DNA from: Adineta ricciae
Taxonomy: Eukaryota; Rotifera; Eurotatoria; Adinetida; Adinetidae
Assembly (NCBI GenBank): GCA_905250025.1
Contig: CAJNOJ010000035.1
Span: forward strand, 496,001 to 560,000
Length of the DNA stretch: 64,000 nucleotides
Direction of reading: 5' to 3'
Each line of letters starts with the position of its first letter. Position 1 is the stretch's first letter. The notes under the pieces were generated by a model, which did not search any database, was not told where the DNA came from, and was given only the letters and a program-made list of their open reading frames with translations. Below are positions 11,720 to 24,059 of this stretch, in pieces. The translations under genes and the position numbers were made by a program.

Positions 11720-12592
11720 ATGTCGCGAACGACGTGTGTGTGTGTGCATGTAGGACAGATACACACATCGTATAACATTTACGACACAGTAAATCTTGCG
11801 CAAGTAGATTTCCTTTCTAAGGGTTGGATGGATGAAGAACTAAGTGTGTTAAAATCCATTTACTTGGACGATCTAGAAATCGATTCAGGTGACCCAACCA
11901 CGGTCACGATTACAATCTTTTCCAACGGTGATGAAAACGATCTTGATCAAGATAAACGACTTCTACGTATAACATTCGTTGCTGAACTCCCGTCAACATA
12001 TCCTGACACTGATTCGCCTAAAATAACACTTTGTCGCTCGCGTGGTTTGACCGATGAACAACTAGATGAATTGAATTCATCCATTGCAACTTGCCTTCAG
12101 TCGAATCTTGGCTCATGCGTACTCTACGAATGTATTGAATTAATTCGCTCAAAATTATCTTCATATGATCTTCCATTTGAATCATGCGCCATATGTTTAA
12201 CTCTGATGACAGATCGGAATGAAATCATTAAAACGAACTGCCATCATTTTTATCATAAAACTTGTCTTAAACCTTATGTTGATATGCGGAAGACAGAATT
12301 GGAAGAAAAGTATCGTGAATTGAAGAAAAATGGTTTCTACATTGAACGAGATTTCCGTCAAGATATCGAAGATCCTGTATGTCGACAAATTCTTTCCAGT
12401 CACGTTATCGAACAGCTACCAGATACTTCGACTATCGAAACAGTGTCAAATGAAGAACATCAAGAACTAATTCATCAACTTTCACCACATGTTCGACAAT
12501 GGCAAGAACGTACACAAGCACTTTTCCAACAACAAAAAGAGAAAGGAGGCATCATCGATCTTGATAAGAACCAAGAAATGATATTCACTTGA
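11720..12592 (+). CDS. RNF25: RWD-RING E3 ubiquitin ligase, RNF25-like
   Basis: The RWD domain spans roughly residues 35-135 (WMDEELSVLKSIYLDDLEID; ELPSTYPDTDSPKI; GLTDEQLDEL). The RING follows (CAICLTLMTD...TNCHHFYHKTC), and the C-terminus EKGGIIDLDKNQEMIF matches the conserved end of RNF25/AO7. In the RING, the usual C-P-x-C pair reads DPVC, so the seventh zinc ligand is Asp. The first ~34 residues look non-coding, with a GT repeat and a TTTCTAAG acceptor just before GWMDEE, so an early intron with a very short first exon is likely. Role: E2-dependent ubiquitin transfer. Confidence 0.88.
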   Translation: MSRTTCVCVHVGQIHTSYNIYDTVNLAQVDFLSKGWMDEELSVLKSIYLDDLEIDSGDPTTVTITIFSNGDENDLDQDKRLLRITFVAELPSTYPDTDSPKITLCRSRGLTDEQLDELNSSIATCLQSNLGSCVLYECIELIRSKLSSYDLPFESCAICLTLMTDRNEIIKTNCHHFYHKTCLKPYVDMRKTELEEKYRELKKNGFYIERDFRQDIEDPVCRQILSSHVIEQLPDTSTIETVSNEEHQELIHQLSPHVRQWQERTQALFQQQKEKGGIIDLDKNQEMIFT

Positions 12593-12793
12593 AATAATTT
12601 TCTATTTTTTTATGTTATTTATTTGTTTTTCTTCAATATTTTTCGCATTGAAGTCGATCTATATATACATTAAAAAGAAAAAGGTTAAATATGTTCTGTT
12701 TTTTTTTCCTGTTGAACATCAATGCGGCGATCAAGAAACATTTCGCTTTTATTTTCTTTATTAATTCTTTGTGAGAACACCACATTCAAATGG

Positions 12794-14298
12794 TTAATTT
12801 AAAATGTCCCATAGACTACTCAAAGTATATCCCTGTGGTAGTTTTTCTATAGCCAAGCCAAGTTCTTCCGAATAGACAGGCTCACGATCACGTTTACCCG
12901 TATCCGTCAAATAGGTCTGCATAAAAGAAGTCAATAAATATAGAAATGGAAAGTATTAATGACTACTTACAGCGTATGAATCTGTATGTTCTCGACTTTG
13001 TAAGATTTCGATATCATCAACTAGACTTTCCAGACGCGTGGCTGGCTGATCTGGTTGTTGTTCTTCGATTGAATACTCAACACCAAATTCCGGATTGGCG
13101 AAATAGCTAAGAAAAAAGAAATATATCGATGATGGTCAGCAGAATTCTCCTTCTTCAATCTACCTTTTGTGAAGGGTAAGAATTTCTTTGTGGACTTCTC
13201 GAAGTTTTTCCTCAGGTGCTATTTGAAAACCGAGCAAGTAGTTTCCACTCTGATAATATCGAAAAATCATCGTACTTCCTGTAATAGATTACAATGCTCT
13301 TACGTATGGCGTTGTTTCAACAACGAGTGCAACACCGAATTTCGAATCGCGAATTTTGATACTTTTAGTTTGATAATACGGTACACTAACATTAAAGTTT
13401 TCATTCAGTTCTGCATGCCATATGAGACGAATGTCCGTGATATGAAAGATACCCAGATTACCCTTGAGAAATAGAATAAACCATCATGATTTTTCTTACT
13501 TTTCGAAAAGAAATGCTAGAATTATACTTGATCAGAAGATAGGTTCCATACTCCATTGTATCGACTATGCAGACGTTCTTTTGGTAGAATACGTAGTTGA
13601 CCTTTGTTAAGTAATGACGATCGAAGGCGAATTTCACGATAGAGACGACTTGAATCATAAGCTTTATGAACAGCGACGATTGAATTGAGCATTGCACTTG
13701 AACCAGTAATCAAATTTGTAAAAATGAATTCATAACGTGATGAACCTGATTTCGTTAAGAGATAGACTGATTCTGTGCTTCCACGAAGTTTCTTCGAAGA
13801 GAAAAACATGAGAAGTGAGAAAGTTGTCTGAAACTATTCATACCGATTTGGCATTTCGAGCGGTGATAGTAACGAGTGCATGTAAACCAATAGCTTATAA
13901 AGAATTCTTAAACTAGAATCAAGTATTTCATTCAGAATAGTAAGCTTACAAAGATTGGTACGCGTAGAGGAATGACTATGCCAAATGAGACGAATATTAG
14001 TTATGATAAGTTTTCCTAGACGATAAAAAAGCCGCGATTTTCTAGTATTTGCTAAATGTATTTCCTATAGTCATGAAATTTACCCTTATCGCCATTGTTT
14101 CCTTTGGTATCCTCGACTGAACTAAGTGTGTCGATAATAAATTCACCAGATCGGCACTTGATGTCACTGAAAATAAATCAACATAGATGTATGCATTGCA
14201 AATACGTACAAGCAATGCAGTTACTTTGGTGGCACATCGAAGCGAATCTCTCGATCGTACCACACAGCCATGTTTGCTTCTTGGGTTGCAGATGCCAT
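12794..14298 (-). CDS. BBS5: Bardet-Biedl syndrome 5 protein
   Basis: Multi-exon. The first exon starts [20 protein letters not shown] (ATG 14298) and splices at GTAACTGC into [20 protein letters not shown]. The middle exon contains [40 protein letters not shown] and [11 protein letters not shown], diagnostic of BBS5. The last exon ends [19 protein letters not shown], stop 12796-12794. The family has two PH-like domains that bind phosphoinositides within the BBSome coat, so the protein acts at cilia. It is convergent with RNF25 (200 bp between stops) and divergent from the gene at 14457. Confidence 0.95.
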
Positions 14299-14456
14299 GA
14301 CGTCTTTTGGAACTTCTGAACTTTCGATCGTATGTTTTACTCTGATGAAATGCGATGATATTCTGACTTGTCAATCAGCCATGATGTTCAAGAAATTCAG
14401 AGAGGTTTCTTCTCTCCCATGATACTCTGTTCTTTTTCTTCTTATTCACATTACAG

Positions 14457-14967
14457 ATGTCACTTTGTTCTTGTTCGTCATGTTTGACAATTCCATCGTT
14501 GTCATCGTCGTCGTCGTCCAAATGGAGTGAATCTAGCGATTCTTATCGGTTAACGTCGTCATCTTCGATCACAACTGTTTCGACTTTGTCGAATAATTTT
14601 CCTCAGGTGAACTTTTTGAATTCGATACTATTTTGTCCACTCATTCAGAGATAATCTTTTAGGAAGAAAATTGTACAAATGAGGATAATGACGATAATAA
14701 CGGCCAACAATGGGTGTTTGCAACAGCAAAAACAGCTCAAAATTGTCATATTGAAAAGAATGTAGGTCTTTCTGAACAAATACAACTCGTATTTCACGAG
14801 AACTCTTGCTTTAGGTATCTCTACAAGATCAACCAGATAAGAAAAACAGCTGTATACTCAAAGCAATTATGACACAAAAGCAAATTGTTATTTCTGATTC
14901 ATCTACAACTCGATCGACAATCATTCCAAATAAACATCTCTCCATGAAAGTAGTATTCCATGTTTAA
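14457..14967 (+). CDS. uncharacterised Ser-rich small protein, 3 exons
   Basis: Exons 14457-14606, 14663-14761 and 14815-14967 join in phase 0 to give 133 aa. Introns are 56 and 53 bp. The N-terminus is Cys/Ser-rich (MSLCSCSSCLTIPSLSSSSS), the middle is Asn/Asp-rich with GQQWVFATAKTAQN, and the rest is polar. An acceptor-like TTACAG lies immediately before the ATG, so a leader exon or trans-spliced leader is likely. No family is recognised. The gene is divergent from BBS5 across only 158 bp. Confidence 0.55.
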
Positions 14968-15256
14968 TCATTTAAATTTTCGCTTTTTAAATCAAGATGT
15001 AGATTTTGTTTTCGTATGTGAACTTTAATAAATCGTGTAATCTCTTTTCTCTCTTACTGATGAACATATTCTATATAATATCTTTTTCTGAAGATGAATT
15101 GAGTTGCGAAGCTTCTGAAATACCTGATGACTTCAGATGTGTCAGAATCCAGTGCAAAACAGGTTGACACAGAAGAAGAGTAAGATATGCATGTTATCCT
15201 GTTATCAGCGTGTTTTTTTAAATAAATATACGACAGTCGACAGCACGGCGCTGACA

Positions 15257-17103
15257 ATGGCGATCTTTCGATGTTTTTACATCAGTATCTGTCTGCTTTT
15301 TACTTTCAATCAGTGGCATTCGCTTCCAATTGTTCCATCGAATATACAAACTAACCCATTGACACCGTGTGAATTGTGTAACATTCTACTACCTATTGCC
15401 AAAGGTCTCATTGCAATTAATGAATCATCACTGATCGAAAAACTGGGTATAACATTATGTCAATATTTACATCTTGCCGATGATGCAGTCTGTGCTGGTA
15501 TGATTGATGAATACAATCCTGTGCTGATCGAAGTACTTCGCCATAGTCCGTTGGCGACACATGAGATTTGTGGCGTTGCTTTTGGATGTATGCGGCAAGC
15601 AGATATTCCTGCTCTTCAATGGAATGTCACTTTTCCTCCATCGACTGTGCAAATCTCTTCCCCGGACATGCGGTCACATGCTCAAGCAACCATTTCGATT
15701 CTTCATCTGGCTGATCTGCATATTGATACAAAATATACACCTGGTTCAAATGCGAATTGTGGTCGACCGCTCTGTTGTCGCGATGGCACACCAAAAGCAG
15801 GTGAAATTGGCGCCCAGTTTTGGGGTGACTATCGCACATGTGATCTGCCGGCATGGACAGCAGAAAACATGTTAAAGTATATTGGTCAAGTAGAAGAGCG
15901 TATTGATTTCATTTATTTCACTGGCGATATTGCACCACATGACGTTTGGCAACAAACGCAAGCGAAAGATCTCGAAGAAATATCTTTTACTACTCGTCTA
16001 TTGAAACAAACATTCCCGAACAAGAAAATCTATCCGTGTGTAGGAAATCATGAAGCGGCACCACCGGATCTGTTCTCAACTATCGATATGTCTTGGCTGT
16101 ATACAAATTTAGTTAATCAATGGATCGGTCAATTTGGCTTAGATGAACGTACACGTGATACAATACTCAAAGGAGGTTATTATACTACAATGATTGCAGC
16201 AAATCTTCGGTTGATATCTTTGAATATGAATTATTGTACAGAGAATAATTATTGGCTTTTTATCAATTCAACAGATCCTCTCGGACAGTTGAAATGGGTA
16301 TGTCACCTTCGTTGTCGAATCTTCTATAGTAATGAAAACGTTCTCATGGATCTTGTAGATGATTCAATGGCTGCAGTATGCTGAAGATCATCAAGAAAAA
16401 GTTCATATTATCGGACATCATCCGCCACGAATGTGTATGGTATCATTCAGTTGGGCATACTACAGTATTGTTAATCGATATCAAAACACAATAACTGGCC
16501 AATTCTTCGCTCATACTCACAACGATGAATTCATGCTCTTCTATGATGAAAAAGATTCTAAGCGACCAGTAAGTTCAGTTCGAACGGTCAAATTTCAAGA
16601 ATAGCTTATATTTTCTTCGAAGATTTCTGTTGCTTATATTTCACCGTCATTCACAACCTATCCCAATCTTAACCCAGGGTATCGAGTGTATACAGTCGAT
16701 GTAAGTGTCACATTAGCTCTAGATACAAAAAACCATCATTCAACGCATTTCTTAGGCTACTAATACAACGTATGTATTAGATCACCGTACTGTGATTCTT
16801 AATCTGACAGCTACAAATCTTTACAATACTACGAAATTTACAACGGAATACTCAGCCAAATCAGCGTATGGAATGAAAGATCTTTCGCCTCAAGAATGGA
16901 ATCAATTGATCATACGTGTGGAGAATGACATTGAAGGTGAAACTATGGATTTAGTTTATCAGTTCTTTATGAAATCATCCACGGCAAGCAGTCCCTGCGA
17001 TCGAACATGCCGAATGAACTTAGTTAATTGTAATTTCAAAACGGCTCGAGCACAAGATACGACCTTTTGTACAAATAATATTTCGATATATTCTCCTACT
17101 TGA
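15257..17103 (+). CDS. SMPD1: acid sphingomyelinase-like phosphodiesterase
   Basis: Signal peptide ([17 protein letters not shown]), then a saposin-B domain ([20 protein letters not shown]...EICGVAFGC), then the calcineurin-type metallophosphatase: D-x-H in [20 protein letters not shown] in [14 protein letters not shown] in IIGHHPPRM and H-x-H in [10 protein letters not shown]. These supply the expected two-zinc ligands. Short introns follow the codons for LKWV and SKRP and again after YTVD. The Cys-containing C-terminus ends at 17101-17103. Architecture (SapB + metallophosphatase) identifies lysosomal/secreted acid sphingomyelinase rather than the SapB-lacking SMPDL3. It is convergent with the next gene (stops 83 bp apart). 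Confidence 0.93.
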
Positions 17104-17186
17104 ATTTATTTCAATAAGAAATGAAAATAAAACAGACAATCTTAAATACACATTCTTCCTTGTTTTCAGTGCACATCTGACCAGAT

Positions 17187-20100
17187 CTATTTCGTTCCAT
17201 TATGCACTTCGTCTTCTACCCAAGTTTTGATCCATTCATACATACTTCTCAGTTCATCCTTATCGCAACGAAAAGAAGTCAATCAATGCAAATCTATCGA
17301 TTTATACTTACTTCTGTTCGAAATGTAGGACAAGCAAATGCAATTTTCCTTGCTTGATGAGATATATCAGCAGTATTATCAATACTCATTTCTTCCATTA
17401 AATTTGCTAATAAACATGCAATAGCACCATCACGTACATCACTAGAAATCAAGTTCACATCTATAGATTGACTCAAATCTTTCAATCACATACTCAACAC
17501 GTATGAGAACAGGTAGATCATTGTCCATATCCAGATTAACTAAAAGCTGAGCTAACCGGTGTAGTGGAATACTTCGAATTGAAGTAATTGGTTGATAAAA
17601 GAAAGTTGTCGACTATGCAGATGATGAATCCATATTTTACACAGACAGCTCGAAATTTCAGCTTACTTGTTCATTATAATACCGACGAAAATCAGTCGAC
17701 ACAAAATCACTATCCAATGATAATCGTTGTTGTTCAATGAAACCCGCATCCTTTCATTCCAAATGAATATGCTAGCGCAAATGTTCAAAATGAACTTACG
17801 ACATGACTGCTATGTTGAAATAGAAAACAGTGTCGAATTTCACATTGTAATATGATTTTTATGAGACTTTGACGATCTTGAACAATGGTTAAAACAAAGA
17901 CTCTCGAGTGTAAATAGCTCTATTACAATTGCAATAACTTCAGAAACCAAAATTTACAATGAAGGACAAACTTACATCGATAAAATACACCGGACAACGA
18001 TTGATGACTATCGATCGGCAAGATTCATTTATATTCAATGGAATGATTGCTTCTAGTTCTTTCAAACTATTCGTAGTAAAGGACTACAAACAATCTTGAA
18101 CATGTTTAACAAAAACATATCAGCCAAGAAGACTTACTTGCAACATTTCGACAAATGAATTTTGATAATATGAACCAACTCTAGTTTGAAGCAGTCGACT
18201 AATCTCTTCATTTAATCCTTGAAATGTTACCACATCTGGAGAGTAAGTCCAAGCAGATAAATGAAGTATTGCCATGTATACTATTTTCAGCACTTCCTAA
18301 ATATTTACGTATATGAAAATCTAAATGTAATTGTAACCCATCTATCCTACTGAAGTCATAGTGCATGTCGGCAACTGTTTATCCAGTTGGGTAATCGTAT
18401 TCGGTACATTAATAAAGCCATATCTGTGTAGCAAACGTCGGTTAATATCAATCGCCATATACGCTATCGCAGGCGTGTCGATTCCGCTAAGGAAGAAGGT
18501 AGTTTTATAGATCGAGTAAAAGAAGATTGCATTACCGACTATGAATAGCGATTATATTTGGACTCCCGTCATGAAGTCTTTCTTTTTTCTCTTTCTCGTT
18601 CACTTGATACTGTAAACGCAAGAGAGAAACAGGATCTAATCCAAAAGTAGCTTCTGACCAGTTTTTCACTTGAAATAGTTCAATATCACGAGTTTCTGTT
18701 GCACCAATCTAATCAGATTCAACGCATAGTTTTCATCAATTAATTCAATGGTCCTACCTTTTGTAATTGAAATTGAATAGTCTCAGTATCCAAGCGCTGC
18801 AATCGTTGAACTAGGTTAATCTGATACTTTCCCTCAATAGTTAGTGACGACCTAGTTTCATCGGGCCAATATCTTATAAGAGCATCCTATTCCACATAAA
18901 CATGTTTCAATCCGTTAAAGATTACAGACAGTTTCCATACCTTATCCTTGATTTTGTAGAGCATTATAATCGATGATATATGGTAATTCCATATAGTATT
19001 CCAAAAGATTGAAAGATTTGATTGTTGCACAACTAAACAGAAATAATAGGACGTTTTTCTTTCGCTCGAAGAATCCTACCGTCAATTAACAAATAGTGAG
19101 CATCCATTTGATTATTTTCAACAGTATTAATTTCAATCGTGTAAGTTTGAAGATGATGAAATGCACTAATTGTTGGTACGATTGATTGTTGATCTGAACG
19201 AATGGGCAACTAGATTATAGTAAAAACAATGTCGTCATTTCTACCTAAAGATACTGGAGTTGCCTGACGATATGCTGTGACTTGCTGATCAATACCACGA
19301 TAGTTATTTGCTGCTAAATGATAGACATGCTCTCGAATTTTCTGTGCTGGTACAATCAGTGTATTGCTCAACAAAGTTGGACGTATCTTTTTATAGATCT
19401 GCTCCTGCTTTTCATAATGATCGGCTTCGTACAATTCGCTCCAATTGACTCTAATATTATCATCAATAAACAAATAATTATTGAATGTAAAAGAAAGATT
19501 AGTTACGGTGGTCTTAAAGGGCCGCACCATGATTCCATTAGATTTTGGCATCGTGAGCCATGCGGAAGTTCATTTCTTTCCAAATGTTTTCGATACCGCA
19601 TCTAAGAACACAAGAACGTGACTTGATACTCGAAGTATATATCGGAGAACTCACATCATCTCTCGTTGTTATTCCATTCATTGCTAAACCACAATGGTAG
19701 CACCAGAACGAAGCAAGTGTAAACATCAGGAAAAAGGCAACCACAGCAATGAAAAAACTCGGAATATTGTACGCAACGTAAACTCCTGGGTTATCTTTAT
19801 ACAAATCCCATCGAAGATACGCTGCTACACCACTATCAATTAATCCGAACAAACACAAAATTGAACAGGATAGAACGAAATTACAAAAATAACGGTAATT
19901 CAGTAAACCAACGCAATTATTAACTAAATGACAGAACTGAACCATCACTTGCTGATTAATATGGAAATCTTACTCCAAGGACAATGATGATCAAAGTTTT
20001 GCACGCAAACATTGCAAACTGAACAATGGGAAACACGAGGCAATCGATAAGTTCGACATGTATAACAATAAGAAGATGAATAGGGAAAATTCCGCACAAG

Positions 20101-20730
20101 AACAGTTGTTGGCGGTGGTACCGATGGAAAGTACTTCCCATTTCTAAGAACAGAAAATTTGATTATAAATGTCATTAAAAATTCAATAAACAATTTACAA
20201 ATCAGTTTGAATATTATGCTCTTTTTCTATGCGAAGGACTTCATCCGCATCTGGTCGTGGTATTACACCAGGATCATGTAAGGCAGCGAACAAATAATTT
20301 ACTACGGTGTAAAAAAGTGCCAGAGAAAGTAGAATTGGAAAGTAATAATGACGATTTCTAATCAGTATTGGGAAGCTAATATGTAAAAAAAAGAGCACAA
20401 ACATTTTCTCTTGCTTTATCGAAGAAAATATCCTCACTCCCAACCAATGTGTAGTCCAGCTAGAACTACAATCAGACTGAGAACACCGGCAACTACACCC
20501 CAGGATCTGTACGTCCAACAGGTACAACAACATGAAATTGCTTTACTCGGATAGATCTGAATTTTGATGTGAAACGTTGTTTTCTTCGAAATCAAGCGAC
20601 TGAAACTTACTTTTCCTCGACGCATGCTCAAAATGTTAGTCTTTGAAATTAATCTGCAATCACCAATCAATGTATATACGCTGTACTTCCTTGCTGTCAA
20701 CAAACACCATTGTGTTGGCAGGCGCTGTAA
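17187..20730 (-). CDS. DHHC palmitoyltransferase fused to tandem pseudo-PTP domains
   Basis: The first half is a DHHC9/14/18-type palmitoyltransferase: [19 protein letters not shown], two helices ([40 protein letters not shown]), [10 protein letters not shown], Cys-rich [19 protein letters not shown] with FDHHCPW intact, two more helices, then [11 protein letters not shown] 56-bp intron (19506-19451) joins CC|A in frame to [15 protein letters not shown], opening a PTP-like domain ([26 protein letters not shown]). Its active-site loop reads [17 protein letters not shown], with Cys and Arg lost. A second PTP-like domain follows ([16 protein letters not shown] ... [19 protein letters not shown] ... 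[11 protein letters not shown]), also lacking the Cys. Stop 17189-17187. The first exon/initiator is unresolved: an acceptor-like site lies near 20727. Confidence 0.72.
19451..19506 (-). other. 56-bp intron at the DHHC/pseudo-PTP junction
   Basis: The donor GTAACT and acceptor ATATTAG flank an AT-rich 56-bp insert of the size typical of this locus. If retained, the donor itself creates an in-frame TAA straight after CGPLRPP, giving a DHHC-only protein. If removed, frame continues into the PTP-like half. A separate ATG (19551) in another frame could start the PTP half by reading through this intron. Confidence 0.65.
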
Positions 20731-20859
20731 GAATTAGTAACAAAATTGTTTTTTTTAATATTCTTTCTATTTACTTCATTTGACAACTAGCGTATGAAAA
20801 ATTTTGTCTGTTCTTTTTCTTTGCACGTTGTTCCTCGGCTTCTACTCATAAAAAAATCG

Positions 20860-23800
20860 CATTCTTATGTAATAACAAGGTTATTTTTTAAATGCACGGA
20901 AAGAATTCCAAAAAAAAACAAGTTCCATGAGTAACACTTTAAGCTCTACATGATTTCTTACTCAGTCGACTAAGTTATACAAATAGTCAACAGATTACAA
21001 TTTGCTTTTTATAATTCATAATCATTACTACAAATGTGTGTTGGTACGATTTTGAACATGATATCGATTCATTCAGACAAAACTTTCTACTAATGAAATA
21101 ACATAGAATATGACGTCATTTCATTTTTCATTCACATCTGACAGTTCACTGGATAAGTATGACCAATTGCGTACATGCAATTCAAACTGTATGTAAACCA
21201 ATGTATCATCTTCTTCACCGTCTACATTCAAATTTATCTTTTTACTGAGTAAAATCACGTGCTGCAATTAATATAATCCTCAGCTGACTACATTTTCACG
21301 CAGATGTTCTCGTTCATGTCTATTTTCATACAACTTCAAAATTTCATAAACATCCCGTGATTCTTTCTCTTCAAGTTATTGTTATAAAAAACCAGATGGT
21401 CACGTACATTAACGTTCTGTTCAACCACTTCAGAATTTCTTCGAAATGCACTTTAATTAATCCAAAAATAAGTAGACATGACTAAGAATGCCTTTAAATA
21501 GTTTACTAACACGACTATTACTACAAGTAGTTAATTTTTCGACCTTGGCGTCTTGAACATTCGTGTGGAAAATATTGTTTATCCCGCAACTATATTTAAC
21601 TCAATGTACTCGTGACACATTCAGATCGATTGGTGGCACACAGCTAAACACGGAGTTTACAATGTCAACCGTCTTCAAATTATGTGCCATTAACCGAAAC
21701 TGCAAACGTTGTGATCTTCTGAAAACGTATTAGAAAAGAAAAATGTCGTCGAGAAGTTGTCTTTCAATGCATGACAAGGTAACACACGACAAGCATTTGT
21801 ATTCGGAGCCGTGAATTAAAGTGCCATAAATCAAAGAGACAAGTGAAGACCTACCTTTGTCGAATGGAGTTTAGCTTGTGCAGATTTTATAATTTGACTA
21901 TGATTCTTTAGTGGAAAACATGCCTATTTATACTCTGAATTATGCATAACACTTAACTTTCATAAGCCAATGAGAAAAAGAGGAAGAGAAATTATTATCT
22001 CTCTCTCTCGTCTTCTCTGTTCAGAGAGAAAGGGAAGAGAAAAAGTGATCATTTCACACTTATCCAATTGGTTATAGATGACAGATGCATTAATTGGATA
22101 GATCCCCATGACGCAATAAACAGCTTGTACAAATGCGATCGAAACAAATTGGTAACATCGAACAAAACAGTTCTCACTTCTCTGAAAGTTGTTTATGTTT
22201 TTTGAACATCGTTTCACACAACAACTACACAAAACCTAGTGCATCATGACAGATATGCTGTCTAAAATCTCATATACAAAAGTTTTTCAATACGAATTCT
22301 GTCTAGATTGAAAACTCTTGCGTCACTCATTTCGGAGGATCTCAATGTTCGTCATCAAGAATGACATAAGCCAATTTCTATTTAGATAAGCAATTCGTTT
22401 CAACCTGCTGCTTTGAGATAATTCAATTACTTCAGACCGATTGCACACATACATGCATATGACATTGCACTTGTCAGTTGAATGATAATATCATATGATA
22501 CGCTGGGAAAAGAAGAAGACATCATGTGTAATCTATCATCACCTATTCACATCTATTTGCTAGATCAACAATTTCAAATCGATGTAGAATACATGTTGTG
22601 CTCTCTTTTTCAATTTCATGTATGAAGAGTCAAAAGATCAAAACAAAATTGATATTGATCAGTGATCATACTTCTTAGAGATCTCGAATTTTTCAAGATA
22701 TGTCTTTACATCTTGTTGATCAATTTAGAGAAGATGTGTGATCAATTAGGCGCAACGTAGCCGCCGAGTAAACTAGTCATTTGAGATGAAAATCGTAGCG
22801 TCCTTTTTGTTTTCGTTTGACATGCCATGAAGCAAGCTGTTACTTTTAAGACAATTTGTATCGGTATAGAACTGTTTACAGATAAATCATCACCGTGATG
22901 AATTCTGTTTCTTCAATTTGAAACAGCTTGTTTGTAGCGGCTTCACTTTATCACACCTTCATTTTCCGATATTGGATTTCAAGGTGTACACCAGCGTTTT
23001 CTCACGAGGCAGAGACACCCATTTGGGAATCACTTCTGAAGTAAAGTGCAATTAGTCAGCTGAGGCGTTTTCGAATATCGGATTCTCTTTAACTATTGAA
23101 TTTTCATACGGAAAACTGTTTTTAATTTGAAAGGAATTTGTGACATTATTAAATGATAGAGCATCTTGAAGTCATATCTAAGAACTTGAGGATGGGTGAA
23201 ACTATGAGCAATGGAGTAATCTTGGTGTGAATCCATCGATCGCTTTCGTTATCAAGAGACCTGTCTCGATGAACGGTGCGTCTGCGTAGGCAAGCAGAAA
23301 CAATATTCTCTACATACTAATCTTTGTTCTGTATTACAAAACTCACCAAAATGAATCTGTCGGTATACATATAGGTTGACAATATGTTTGCATATATAAA
23401 CATGAAAAAAAGAAACTAAATTTATTGACACACATGATCTCGCATGTTTTACAGTACTTGAGTAGTTGATAGTGGTGATAAAAAAGTTTGTCGTAGACAA
23501 TTTGATCTGCTCGATTATTTGAAGACATCAAAAATTTCTTTTAGAAACAAACGTTTCTGCTCTGAACATCCGATCTCGTAGAAAATGAAAATCGCAGGAA
23601 GAATCTACGTAGTATTCGCATTCCGTATGATCGACTATGCTTTAATTCGAAAGCAATTTTCAACTGGCTTTTTCATCTAAAACGGAGCTGATCTTTGTAA
23701 AACTCAACAGCATCGATTGTTTTTACAGTTATTTTTATTCAAGTGCCAAATACACATCTATTACAATTTTAAATATGACATAAAATCAGTCACATGAAAA

Positions 23801-24050
23801 ACAAGAATGGCCTTGAACAACTGCTCAGTCTATTCTCGTCTAACGATGAAAGATGGCTTATCCACGATTGAATACGTTACAAAGCAACCGTAGCAAAATA
23901 AGGAATACGATTGGTGAAGATTGATACTGTTTATCCAGTTCAGTATGAATTCGTCTAATTTTTCACTGTATTCAGAGTCATTGGTATATCGTTGATAAGA
24001 AGAATGTATCGAACAGATACGGGAAATTAACGATGAGTAAAAGCACATTT
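20860..24050. other. long gene-poor stretch
   Basis: About 3.2 kb with no exon series I can support. Short ORFs at 21960-22232 and 23252-24048 are low in complexity and lack splice-consistent continuation. A short (CT)n/GA tract sits at ~22000-22040. It could hold regulatory DNA of the DHHC-pseudoPTP gene or degraded sequence. Confidence 0.45.
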
Positions 24051-24059
24051 AAAACATTA

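Noticed and set aside
19538..19600. DHHC protein ending HDAKI at 19538
   Set aside because: This comes from reading through a 53-bp intron (19654-19602). Splicing restores the family end CGPLRPP in another frame.
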